A DNA stretch of 64,000 bases, taken from assembly GCF_000427665.1 (NCBI RefSeq), contig NZ_KE386572.1:372001-436000 (forward strand), given 5' to 3'. Numbering within the stretch: the first letter of the stretch is position 1; each line of letters starts with the position of its first letter. Source of the stretch: Geminicoccus roseus DSM 18922. Lineage in GTDB: Bacteria; Pseudomonadota; Alphaproteobacteria; Geminicoccales; Geminicoccaceae. A program made the translations under genes and the position numbers. This document shows positions 27,054 through 34,675 of the stretch, piece by piece. The notes below the pieces were generated by a model, which searched no databases, had not been told where the DNA came from, and saw only the letters and a list, made by a program, of their open reading frames with translations.

Positions 27054-28301
27054 ATGAAGCGGTTCTCGGCGGCACGGATCATGGACGAGGCGGCCGGCGG
27101 CCACCGGGGCTGGGGGCCGCACTGGACCGACCGCGCCGAGCCCTTGCCGCGCTACGACGTGGTGGTGATCGGCGGCGGCGGCCACGGCCTGTCAACCGCC
27201 TACCACCTGGCGAAGAACCACGGCATCCGCCGGGTCTGCGTGGTGGAGAAGGGCTGGCTCGGCGGCGGCAACACCGGGCGCAACACCATCACGATCCGCT
27301 CCAACTATTTCTATCCCGAGAGCGTCGCCCTCTACGACCTGGCGCTGCGCCTCTACGAGCGGCTCTCGGTCGAGCTGAACTTCAACATCATGGTCAGCCA
27401 GCGCGGCGTGGTCCGCCTGGCCCATTCCGATTCCGACATGGAGCTGTGCGCCCGCTTCGTGAACGCCATGCTGCTGAACGGGGTCGACGCCGAACTCCTG
27501 GACGAGGCGCAGCTGCGCCAGGAGATCCCGGGCTTGAACACGCGCGGCCGCTACCCCTTGTATGGCGGCTACGTCCAGCGCCGCGCCGGGGTCGCCCGCC
27601 ACGACGCGGTCGCCTGGGGCTATGCCCGCGCCGCCACCGCGCTGGGCGTCGACATCGTGCAGAACTGCCAGGTGGAGGGCTTCGACATCCAGGGCGGCCG
27701 GGTGGAGGCGGTGCGCACCGCCAAGGGCCGGATCGAGTGCGGCCAGGTCGCCTTGTGCGTGGCCGGCCATTCCGGCCATCTGGCGGAGATGGCCGGCTTT
27801 CGCCTGCCGATCACGTCGATGTGCCTGCAGGCCCTGGTCAGCGAGCCGGTGAAGCCGTTCCTCGACCGGGTGATCATGGATCCGCCCACCGGCACCTATG
27901 TCAGCCAGTCCGACAAGGGCGAGCTGGTGGTGGGCGGCGGGCTGGACCTTTATCCCTCCTATGCGCAGCGCGGCAACTGGCCGGTCCTGGAGACGGTGGT
28001 GGCGGGCCTGGTCGACATCCTGCCGGCCGCGTCGAACCTGAAGATGATGCGCAAATGGGGCGGGGTCTGCGACATCGTCCACGACAGCTCGCCGATCATC
28101 GGCCCGGCCCCGGTGGACGGGATGGTGCTCAACTGCGGCTGGGGCACCGGCGGGTTCAAGGCGATCCCGGCGGGCGGCTGGCTGACCGCGCACCTGATCG
28201 CCCATGGCGCCCATCACCCCGTCAGCCGCCCGTTCGACCTGGAGCGGTTCGTGACCGGCAGGCTGATCGACGAGGCGGCCGCGTCCGGCATCGCCCACTG
28301 A
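27054..28301 (+). CDS. FAD-dependent oxidoreductase, sarcosine oxidase beta-subunit-like
   Basis: 415 aa, DAO superfamily. The dinucleotide-binding motif is YDVVVIGGGGHGLSTAYHL (about 34-52), then EKGWLGGGNTGRNT, which is diagnostic of the beta subunit (SoxB) of heterotetrameric sarcosine oxidase. The C-terminal CDIVHDSSPIIGPAPVDG and GWGTGGFKAIPAGG motifs also match. Length agrees with SoxB. Unlike in canonical soxBDAG operons, no delta, alpha or gamma gene is adjacent, so it either works alone or on a related N-methyl amino acid. The start is the ATG at 27054. Confidence 0.85.
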   Translation: MKRFSAARIMDEAAGGHRGWGPHWTDRAEPLPRYDVVVIGGGGHGLSTAYHLAKNHGIRRVCVVEKGWLGGGNTGRNTITIRSNYFYPESVALYDLALRLYERLSVELNFNIMVSQRGVVRLAHSDSDMELCARFVNAMLLNGVDAELLDEAQLRQEIPGLNTRGRYPLYGGYVQRRAGVARHDAVAWGYARAATALGVDIVQNCQVEGFDIQGGRVEAVRTAKGRIECGQVALCVAGHSGHLAEMAGFRLPITSMCLQALVSEPVKPFLDRVIMDPPTGTYVSQSDKGELVVGGGLDLYPSYAQRGNWPVLETVVAGLVDILPAASNLKMMRKWGGVCDIVHDSSPIIGPAPVDGMVLNCGWGTGGFKAIPAGGWLTAHLIAHGAHHPVSRPFDLERFVTGRLIDEAAASGIAH

Positions 28302-28387
28302 ATGGTGGCAACCTTGCGGGCGACGCCGCCGCTGCGCACCTCTTCCGCATGGCCACCGTTCGGGGCCAGGGAACGAGGAGCGCGCGG

Positions 28388-28819
28388 ATGCAGCCGGTCA
28401 AGGTCACGGACAAGCTCTCGGTGGCGGGCCAGCCGGCCCTGGATGACGTCGCGGCCATCGCGAAGGCCGGCTATGGCACCCTCATCAACAACCGCCCGGA
28501 CGGCGAGGAGGCCGGCCAGCCCGGCGCCGCCGCCGAGGCCGACGCCGCCGCCCGGGCGGGGCTGGACTATCTCGACCTGCCGGTGACCGGCGCCACCATC
28601 TCCAAGGAGGACGTGCGCCGCTTCCAGGAAGCGGTGGACCACGCCGACGGTCCCGTCCTGGCCCATTGCCGCACGGGCACCCGCTCCCTGACCCTGTGGG
28701 TGCTGGGCGAGGTCATGGACGGGCGGATGGCGCCCGAGGCGGTCCGCGGGTTTGGCGCAGCGCACGGCATCGACCTGAGCGGGGCCGTTGCCTGGCTGGA
28801 GCGCCACGCCCACGGATGA
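28388..28819 (+). CDS. BLH-type protein phosphatase (beta-lactamase hydrolase-like family)
   Basis: 143-aa dual-specificity-phosphatase-like protein. The active-site P-loop is HCRTGTRS (residues 93-100, matching HCx5R-S), and the N-terminal VTDKLSVAGQPALDDVAAIAKAGY is typical of the TIGR01244 family. In other genomes the domain is linked to sulfide or persulfide handling and to a metallo-beta-lactamase fold protein; none is adjacent here. GAGGAG precedes the ATG. It lies 86 bp after the sarcosine-oxidase-like gene and is probably co-transcribed. Confidence 0.8.
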   Translation: MQPVKVTDKLSVAGQPALDDVAAIAKAGYGTLINNRPDGEEAGQPGAAAEADAAARAGLDYLDLPVTGATISKEDVRRFQEAVDHADGPVLAHCRTGTRSLTLWVLGEVMDGRMAPEAVRGFGAAHGIDLSGAVAWLERHAHG

Positions 28820-28850
28820 CCGGCTGCCCGATCACGGCGCCGGCCGGCTT

Positions 28851-29444
28851 TCACGCCCCGCCGGCCCGGAACGAGAAGTCGGCGAAGATCTTCTGGACGG
28901 TGGCGTCGATCGCCGCCTCGGGCAGCGGGTCGGCGTCGGGCTGGGTCCGGTCGATGGCGACCCCTTCCCAGACCACCTCCCGCCGTGCCCGGTCGATCAG
29001 GTCGATGACCAGGGTGCCCTCGGTGTAGGCCTGGACATCGGTGAAGCCGCCATAGCCGGCCCAGGGCCGGTACATCCCGCCCCAGTACGGGCCATACGCA
29101 TAGCTGCCATAGGCGTCGGGGTACGGCCCCCAGAGCGGCGGCGCGCTGATCACCCGCACCTTGTCCTCCAGCCGGCTGCGGAACTCGACCAGCAGGTCCG
29201 GCTCCTGCCCGGCCAGGACATAGCCGCGGCTTTCCATCTCCTGGGTGATCGCACGCTTGAGGCGCTGGGTGGTCAGGGTGGCGTAGCCGGCGGGATCGGT
29301 GCCCAGCCGCTCGGCAAAGCCGAAGCTGCGATAGACGGCGAAGTCCGCACCACGGTCATAGTCGCTGCGGATGATCGGCTCCGAGGCGCAGCCGGCCAGC
29401 GCCAGCACCACTACGCAAGCCAGGATCTGCCAGCACCGTCTCAT
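28851..29444 (-). CDS. Lipoprotein with DUF4136-like domain
   Basis: 197 aa. Signal peptide with lipobox (VLALAGC, Cys at about residue 19) indicates a lipid-anchored envelope protein. The mature part has the DUF4136 pattern: YDRGADFAVYRSFGF, TTQRLKRAITQEMESRGY, PDLLVEFR and a closing EGTLVIDLIDRARREVVWEG motif. A Tyr/Gly-rich middle stretch (about 108-135) is probably disordered. I chose the ATG at 29442-29444 because GGAGGA lies 7 nt upstream. Function of the family is unknown. Confidence 0.83.
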   Translation of the reverse strand: MRRCWQILACVVVLALAGCASEPIIRSDYDRGADFAVYRSFGFAERLGTDPAGYATLTTQRLKRAITQEMESRGYVLAGQEPDLLVEFRSRLEDKVRVISAPPLWGPYPDAYGSYAYGPYWGGMYRPWAGYGGFTDVQAYTEGTLVIDLIDRARREVVWEGVAIDRTQPDADPLPEAAIDATVQKIFADFSFRAGGA

Positions 29445-29569
29445 CCCGTGTTCCTCCATGCCCAGGCTCTCCACATGGAGGAACCGCCCGGCTCCGGCAA
29501 GTCGGCGGCCCTTGCGCCCGTCGCCCGGCCGGCCGAAGCTCGCATCCTTGCGACCGGAGGCGACGGCGG

Positions 29570-29767
29570 ATGGACAGGAGCGCATTGACCGCGCGGCAGC
29601 GCCAGGTCCTGGCCCTGGTCCGCCAGGGCCTGTCCAACAAGGCGATCGCCCATGCCCTGGGCATCGCCGAGGCCACGGTGAAAGAGCACCTGAGCGCGAT
29701 CATGCAGCGCCTGGGGGTGGCGACCCGCACCGAAGCCGCCCTGCGCGCCCCGCCCCCGGATGCGTGA
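29570..29767 (+). CDS. Stand-alone LuxR/GerE-type DNA-binding protein
   Basis: 65 aa consisting of little more than one LuxR-type helix-turn-helix: LTARQRQVLALVRQGLSNKAIAHALGIAEATVKEHLSAIMQRLGV. No receiver or sensor domain precedes it and none is found in frame upstream. Single-domain GerE proteins can act as DNA-binding regulators or as modulators of larger LuxR proteins. It is divergent from the lipoprotein gene and lies 50 bp before tRNA-Glu. A truncated longer regulator is a possible alternative. Confidence 0.7.
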   Translation: MDRSALTARQRQVLALVRQGLSNKAIAHALGIAEATVKEHLSAIMQRLGVATRTEAALRAPPPDA

Positions 29768-29817
29768 TCCGGTCTTGCACTTCGCCGCCCGCTCGCCTAC
29801 CTAGCCCCGCAAGGCCG

Positions 29818-29893
29818 GTCCCCATCGTCTAGAGGCCTAGGACTCCACCCTTTCAAGGTGGCGACACGGGTTCGAATCCCGTTGGGGATGCCA
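29818..29893 (+). tRNA. tRNA-Glu (anticodon UUC)
   Basis: 76 nt with encoded CCA. The acceptor arm is GTCCCCA paired with TGGGGAT, the anticodon loop CTTTCAA gives UUC, and the T-arm is CGGGTTCGAATCCCG. It matches the usual proteobacterial tRNA-Glu almost throughout. tRNA genes are common integration sites, but no integrase or repeated 3' end is seen near it. Confidence 0.95.
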
Positions 29894-30117
29894 GCCTTCT
29901 CCAGGACCGAGGCCAGTCAGGCCATGGCGTCCTGCTCCCCCCCGATACCGGTCGACATGGCGGCATGGGCGATAATCCCGCCACCGGGACTTCTTGAAGT
30001 CGCGCAGGCGCCCGCCCAACTCTGTGGGCGAACCCGATCCGGGCCCCTCTGGCGCAAGTTTCCTGGCACTTGTGCGATGTCGGATCCTCCGCATCCGCCT
30101 GCCAGCAGGAAGCAGCC

Positions 30118-30426
30118 ATGATCTGGGACTTCGTCGCGGCGCTCGTCCGCCTGTTCGTCATCGAGCCCTTCCAGGCCGACTTCGACCAGCAGCTGAGCCG
30201 CTTGGGTGCGCCGGCAGCCGTCGTGCAGGAGGTCGCGAGCTGCGCCTCGGCTGCGCAGCCGGTGCTGATCGAGCGGATCGGCAACGATCCCTGGTGGGGT
30301 GCTGCCACCATCGTCCGCCTCTGGATCGGCACCACCAGCTATGAAGCCGTGCTGGGCGACCAGGTCCCCGCCTGTGCGCCCGCCCTGAAGGCGGCACAGC
30401 CCTTTCTTCAGGATGCCGACGGGTAA
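30118..30426 (+). CDS. Small protein of unknown function
   Basis: 102 aa beginning MIWDFVAALVRLFVIEPFQA, a hydrophobic N-terminal stretch that could be a signal anchor or an amphipathic helix, followed by a mixed domain with two cysteines (VASCASAAQ and VPACAPAL). AGGA lies 8 nt before the ATG at 30118. I do not recognise the family. The 220 bp between it and the tRNA hold no gene. Confidence 0.6.
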   Translation: MIWDFVAALVRLFVIEPFQADFDQQLSRLGAPAAVVQEVASCASAAQPVLIERIGNDPWWGAATIVRLWIGTTSYEAVLGDQVPACAPALKAAQPFLQDADG

Positions 30427-30558
30427 TAGGGGGGCTGGCAGCCGGCAGGTGCGCGACGCGCCCTGGCCACCGCTACGGCGTCCCGGCCGGACAAGGAACC
30501 GCGCCGATCCGGCGGCGGACGCCCCTTCCCTCGAACGGAACGGCCAGCCCGGTGCGCA

Positions 30559-32370
30559 TCAGCCCGGCGGCGGTGACAGGATCGCGAGCCCGGCCTTTCG
30601 CAGGCCGTCGGCCATGTGCTCGATGTGCGGATCCGGAATCTTCCAGACGCGCGCCAGGGTCCAGAAGCGCTCGCGGATAGTGGGATTCAAGGCAAGCGCC
30701 ACCTCGATATAGGGCTGCGCTTCCTCGTTCCGGTCGAGTTGTCCCAGGATCATCGCCCTGAACAGCGACAGCCACATCCTCGGCACCTCGGATCGGCGGA
30801 CCTCGCGCAGCGCCTGATCGTAATCGCCCTTCTGGTAGGAATAATAGATCAGCGGATCCCGGTACCATCCCGGAGCGTCGGGATTGAGCATGATCGCCTT
30901 GCCGACCAGGCCGCGGCCATCCTCCCACTCGCCCATGTAGACGAGCCGCGTCCCGAAATGGGCGAGGACATCCGGATCATTGGGGTTGAGGGTCAGGGCC
31001 CGCTCGCCGGCCATCCTGAAGCCGGCGATGTCGTCGCGATCGAAGAGCGCGTTGGAAAGCATCAGCTGGGCGACCGGGCTTCTCGGCTCGATCTCGACGC
31101 CGCGCCGCGCCGCGGCGAGCGACCGTTCCCTGGCGTCGTAGAGTTCCGGCCGCGGGTTGATCTCCTGGCGATATTCCTGGGCATAGATGTTGGCGAGCAC
31201 GGCCCAGGCGTCGGCATAGTCCGGCTCCAGTTCCACCGCCCGCTCCAGGCAGCCGCGGACCTCTGCATGCTCCTGCCGATCGAACGACTTCTGGTAGTGG
31301 TAGTAGCGCAGAAGACATTCATAAGCGGCCAGGGAGCCCGGGGGACGCCGCTGCGCTTCCGTCTGACCTTCCTCCGCGATGATGCCGTAGCTGCCGGCAA
31401 GGGTCGCCACGATCTTGTCCGAGATGTCTTCCTGGATGTCGAAGATGTTCGAGGGCGTGAGCTTGCTCCGGTAGGGTTCCGCCCAGACGATCCCGCCGCT
31501 TCGGGTGTCGATCAGGCGGGCCATCAGCCTGATCTCCTCGTTCTGGCGTTGAACGCTGCCGGTCAGCAGATAGTCGACCTCCAGGTCCGGGCTCACGTCC
31601 GCCGCGGAAAGCGGCAGGGCCGGGGCATCCGCCGAACGCTGCAACGGCAGCACGAACAGGGCGCGGAACCGCGCAAGGTCGGTCACGATCTCCTCGGTGA
31701 TTCCCTGGGCGAGATAAGCCTGCTCGGGATCGTCCCCCAGGCCCAGGAACGGCGCCACGGCGATCCGCGGACCTCGGGGCAGGTCGATGGCGGCGGTGGC
31801 GTCCGCTTCAGGCAGCGACGACACCCTTCCTGGTCCCGCTGCGCTCCAGGCCAGGGCCAGAAGAACCACAACCACAAGGGGGGCGAGCATGAGCCAGCGC
31901 CGCTGCGGCCATGGCCGCTCGGGGGCCTTGGGCGGAAGGGCGACCTCAGCGGCCTTCTCGACCTCCCGATCTTCGAAGCTCGGGACGTAGCCGCCCTTCG
32001 GGATCGATAGGATGACCGGGTCCTGCTTGCCCGCCGTGTCATAGTAGCTGTGCAGGTCGCGGCGGAGACGGCGCGCTTCCACCCGGACAACCGGATCGGA
32101 TTGGGGATCGAAATTCTGGTCGCGCGCGAACACCGCCACGGCGATCGTGAAGCCCTTCAGCTGGTCGCCGCGGCCGGCCAGCGTCTCCTCGACGATGAAC
32201 TCCAGCAGGCGGCGGCGGGCCGCGCTGGCCTGGAAGCCCGGGTCCGCGAGGATGCGGCGCATCTGGGCGCGCACGGCATCATGCGACGGCTGCTCAACCG
32301 CAGGGGTGTCATCATGGGCTGAGGCAGCAACAGACAAGGGCAACCGTCCTTCCATCCTGTGGCGCCACAT
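30559..32370 (-). CDS. Membrane-bound CadC-like regulator with TolB-like and TPR periplasmic part
   Basis: 603 aa. Residues 30-130 contain RLLEFIVEETLAG and a recognition-helix/wing-like segment (VVRVEARRLRRDLHSYY, then ILSIPKGGYVPSF) that resembles OmpR/CadC winged helices. One membrane helix (158-178, LMLAPLVVVVLLALAWSAA) follows. The rest begins with a TolB/FlgO-like domain (RIAVAPFLGLGDDPEQAYLAQGITEEIVTDL) and ends in TPR repeats (about 330-590). Similar proteins are often labelled adenylate cyclase although no cyclase domain is visible. It is divergent from the sulfatase/MoxR operon and its promoter region holds a perfect 22-bp palindrome, so it may regulate that operon. That role is inference. 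Confidence 0.75.
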   Translation of the reverse strand: MWRHRMEGRLPLSVAASAHDDTPAVEQPSHDAVRAQMRRILADPGFQASAARRRLLEFIVEETLAGRGDQLKGFTIAVAVFARDQNFDPQSDPVVRVEARRLRRDLHSYYDTAGKQDPVILSIPKGGYVPSFEDREVEKAAEVALPPKAPERPWPQRRWLMLAPLVVVVLLALAWSAAGPGRVSSLPEADATAAIDLPRGPRIAVAPFLGLGDDPEQAYLAQGITEEIVTDLARFRALFVLPLQRSADAPALPLSAADVSPDLEVDYLLTGSVQRQNEEIRLMARLIDTRSGGIVWAEPYRSKLTPSNIFDIQEDISDKIVATLAGSYGIIAEEGQTEAQRRPPGSLAAYECLLRYYHYQKSFDRQEHAEVRGCLERAVELEPDYADAWAVLANIYAQEYRQEINPRPELYDARERSLAAARRGVEIEPRSPVAQLMLSNALFDRDDIAGFRMAGERALTLNPNDPDVLAHFGTRLVYMGEWEDGRGLVGKAIMLNPDAPGWYRDPLIYYSYQKGDYDQALREVRRSEVPRMWLSLFRAMILGQLDRNEEAQPYIEVALALNPTIRERFWTLARVWKIPDPHIEHMADGLRKAGLAILSPPPG

Positions 32371-32470
32371 GAGTCGCCGTCACCTACCCATTGATCTGCT
32401 AGCTGAGAACCCCCGGGGGCAGGAAACATTCGTCGGCCGGCCCGGTGCGATGATCGGTCGGGAATCCTCA

Positions 32471-32492
32471 AGGTGCGAACATGTTCGCACCT
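32471..32492. promoter_or_regulatory. Perfect 22-bp palindrome in the divergent promoter region
   Basis: AGGTGCGAACA is followed at once by its exact complement TGTTCGCACCT. The palindrome lies 101 bp before the chosen TPR-regulator start and 63 bp before the 80-residue protein gene. A gapless perfect 22-bp palindrome is typical of a dimeric regulator site. Its core GAAC-AT-GTTC has 2-bp spacing, unlike the GAAC-N4-GTTC LexA box. Confidence 0.7.
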
Positions 32493-32554
32493 ACCGCTTC
32501 AGGCAGTACGAAAGCTATCGGGGTCTGGTTCAGAGAACATGCAGGACAGGTCAG

Positions 32555-32797
32555 GTGCAGGGCGTCGATCTGCTCGTGAGCCGGTTTCCGACACAGGAGT
32601 TCTCGATCCGGCGGCTCTATGCCTGCGATCCGGACTTCCGGATGGTGTGTGACGACTACGAGGACGTGCAGAATGCGCTGCAGCATTGGCAGGCCGATGA
32701 TCGAGCGACACCAGGAATGGTCGGCCACTACCGCACTTTGCTGGAGGAGTTGGAGACTGAGGTGCTGAGCATTCTGACCAGGCGCAGGAAGGCGTGA
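32555..32797 (+). CDS. Small conserved protein at the head of the sulfatase/MoxR operon
   Basis: 80 aa from the GTG at 32555 (AGGACAGG upstream). The body reads FPTQEFSIRRLYACDPDFR, then a VCDDYEDVQNALQHW segment and GHYRTLLEELETEVLSIL. I know this pattern as a small uncharacterised alphaproteobacterial family: acidic, helical, with alternating Arg/Glu heptads. It has no signal peptide, so it is cytoplasmic. It is the first gene of the run and ends 41 bp before the beta-barrel gene. An open frame extends upstream to 32147 but crosses the palindrome and the divergent gene, so I reject it. Confidence 0.65.
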   Translation: MQGVDLLVSRFPTQEFSIRRLYACDPDFRMVCDDYEDVQNALQHWQADDRATPGMVGHYRTLLEELETEVLSILTRRRKA

Positions 32798-32838
32798 GTG
32801 GGCCGAGATCTGGGCAAAAGTGCAGAGAAGGCAACGTG

Positions 32839-33627
32839 ATGCGTCATCTCGCTGTGGGCGTGCTTGCTGCACTGGCGACCCCCGCCGCCGCCTGGGCCCA
32901 GTCCGACGAGGATCTGGCCAAGCAGCTTGCGAACCCGGTTGCCAGTCTGATCAGCGTGCCCTTCCAGTTCAACTACGACCGCGGCTATGGCCAGGACGAC
33001 GGCGATAGGACCTACCTCAACATCCAGCCGGTGATCCCGGTCTCGCTGAGCGAAAACTGGAACCTGATCTCCCGCACCATCCTGCCGGTGGTCTGGCAGA
33101 ATGACGTGGTCGGCGACACCGAGCAGTTCGGGCTCGGCGACACGGTGCAGAGCGTGTTCTTTTCGCCCAAGGAGCCGAGCAACGGGATCATCTGGGGTGT
33201 CGGGCCGGTCTTCCTGGTGCCGACGGGGACCGACGACGCGTTGGGCACCCAGAAGTGGGGAGCAGGACCGACCGGGGTGGCGCTCACCCAATCCGGCCCC
33301 TGGACCTATGGCGCCCTGGCCAACCATATCTGGTCGTTCGCCGGCGAGGGCAGCCGCAGCGACGTCAACACCACATTTCTGCAACCTTTCCTGAACTATA
33401 CGACCGCCGACGCCACCACGTTCTTCCTCAACACCGAGACGACCTACGACTGGGAGGCAGACCAGGCTTCCGTCCCGATCAATTTCGGCGTCAACCAGCT
33501 CATCGACGTGTCCGGGCAGAAGATCCAGGTCGGCGCGGGGCTGCGCTACTGGGCCGCTTCTCCGGACGATGGTCCGGAAGGGTTCGGTGGGCGTATCAAT
33601 CTCACCTTCCTCTTTCCGACCGGATAG
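32839..33627 (+). CDS. Outer-membrane beta-barrel protein, MetA/phenol-degradation-like
   Basis: 262 aa with a signal peptide (about 1-20, ending AAAWAQ). The mature part is rich in alternating hydrophobic strands and aromatic girdle residues: VPFQFNYDRGYGQDDGDRT, IWGVGPVFLVPTG, WTYGALANHIWSFAG, and a C-terminal RINLTFLFPTG strand. The pattern fits the family often annotated as neuromedin U or transporter, which is related to MetA-pathway barrels. AGAAGG lies upstream of the ATG. It could be the outer-membrane pore for a sulfated substrate used by the operon. Confidence 0.75.
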   Translation: MRHLAVGVLAALATPAAAWAQSDEDLAKQLANPVASLISVPFQFNYDRGYGQDDGDRTYLNIQPVIPVSLSENWNLISRTILPVVWQNDVVGDTEQFGLGDTVQSVFFSPKEPSNGIIWGVGPVFLVPTGTDDALGTQKWGAGPTGVALTQSGPWTYGALANHIWSFAGEGSRSDVNTTFLQPFLNYTTADATTFFLNTETTYDWEADQASVPINFGVNQLIDVSGQKIQVGAGLRYWAASPDDGPEGFGGRINLTFLFPTG

Positions 33628-33643
33628 GGCCAGGGCCGGCAGA

Positions 33644-34675
33644 ATGAGCGACCTGCGATTGCCTCACCGAACAGAACCGGCCGTTGCACCGCCGCGCGCG
33701 GGCAGGCCAGGGGCGGCGGAGGGCCGTGCGACGGCGGCAGTCGTCCGGCCGGCCAGCGCGGATGCCGGCAACGGCATGGTCTACCTTCCCGGCGCTTCCT
33801 TCCGGATGGGTTCGGATCGGCACTACCCGGAAGAGGCGCCGGTGTGCACCGTGCAGGTCGAAAGCTTCTGGATCGACCGGACCGCGGTCACCAACCGGCA
33901 GTACGCCGCTTTCGTGGCGGCCACCGGCTATGTGACGGTGGCAGAGCGGCCGCTCGATCCGGCGCAGTATCCGGGGGCCTCGCTGGACATGCTGAAGCCG
34001 GGCGCGCTGGTGTTTACCAAGCCCAGGAAGCGTGTCGACCTGCGCGACATGCACAACTGGTGGCGCTACGTGCCAGGCACGTCGTGGCGCAGCCCGGAAG
34101 GTCCGGGCAGCACCATCAAGGGCCGCGAGGACTACCCCGTCGTCCAGGTCGCTTACGAGGACGCGCTCAGCTTTGCGCGCTGGGCCGACAAGGACCTGCC
34201 GAGCGAGGCGGAGTGGGAGTTCGCCGCCCGGGGCGGGCTGGATGGCGCCGAGTTCTGCTGGGGCGACGAGTTCCGTCCGGGTGGCCGTCACATGGCGAAC
34301 ACCTGGCAGGGCGAGTTCCCCCACCAGAACACCCGCGGCGACGGCTATGAGCGGCTGGCGCCGGTCGGCGTGTTTCCGCCGAACGGCTATGGCCTGTCCG
34401 ACATGGCCGGCAATGTCTGGGAGTGGACCTCGGACTGGTACGCGCCGGTGCGGACAGCGGCGGGATGCTGCGGTTCCGGCAGCGAGGCCGAAAGCTACGA
34501 CCCGCGCCAGCCACAGGTCCGCATCCCGCGCAAGGTCGTCAAGGGCGGCTCGTTCCTGTGCGCGCCCAACTATTGCTTGCGCTACCGGCCGGCAGCCCGC
34601 CAGCCGCAGATGATCGACAGCGCGATGTCCCATCTCGGGTTCCGCTGCATAAGAAGAGGAGAGAACGCCGGATGA
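33644..34675 (+). CDS. Formylglycine-generating enzyme (sulfatase-activating, SUMF1-type)
   Basis: 343 aa. Oxidises the active-site cysteine of a sulfatase to C-alpha-formylglycine, using oxygen and copper. The FGE-sulfatase fold is clear: MVYLPGASFRMGSDRHYPEE, FWIDRTAVTNRQYAAFV, LPSEAEWEFAARGG, YGLSDMAGNVWEWTSDWY and the catalytic cysteine pair in SFLCAPNYCLRYR (Cys at about 306 and 311). The N-terminal 40 residues are Pro/Ala-rich with no signal peptide, so it works in the cytoplasm before export. The TGA overlaps the sulfatase ATG by 4 bp: enzyme and substrate are translated together. Confidence 0.93.
   Translation: MSDLRLPHRTEPAVAPPRAGRPGAAEGRATAAVVRPASADAGNGMVYLPGASFRMGSDRHYPEEAPVCTVQVESFWIDRTAVTNRQYAAFVAATGYVTVAERPLDPAQYPGASLDMLKPGALVFTKPRKRVDLRDMHNWWRYVPGTSWRSPEGPGSTIKGREDYPVVQVAYEDALSFARWADKDLPSEAEWEFAARGGLDGAEFCWGDEFRPGGRHMANTWQGEFPHQNTRGDGYERLAPVGVFPPNGYGLSDMAGNVWEWTSDWYAPVRTAAGCCGSGSEAESYDPRQPQVRIPRKVVKGGSFLCAPNYCLRYRPAARQPQMIDSAMSHLGFRCIRRGENAG

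Noticed and set aside
29818-30117. Integration site at tRNA-Glu
   Set aside because: No integrase, no duplicated tRNA 3' end and no change in composition are seen downstream.
32471-32492. LexA/SOS box inside the 22-bp palindrome
   Set aside because: GAAC and GTTC are separated by 2 bp (AT). Gram-positive LexA boxes need N4, and alphaproteobacterial LexA boxes are GTTC-N7-GTTC direct repeats.
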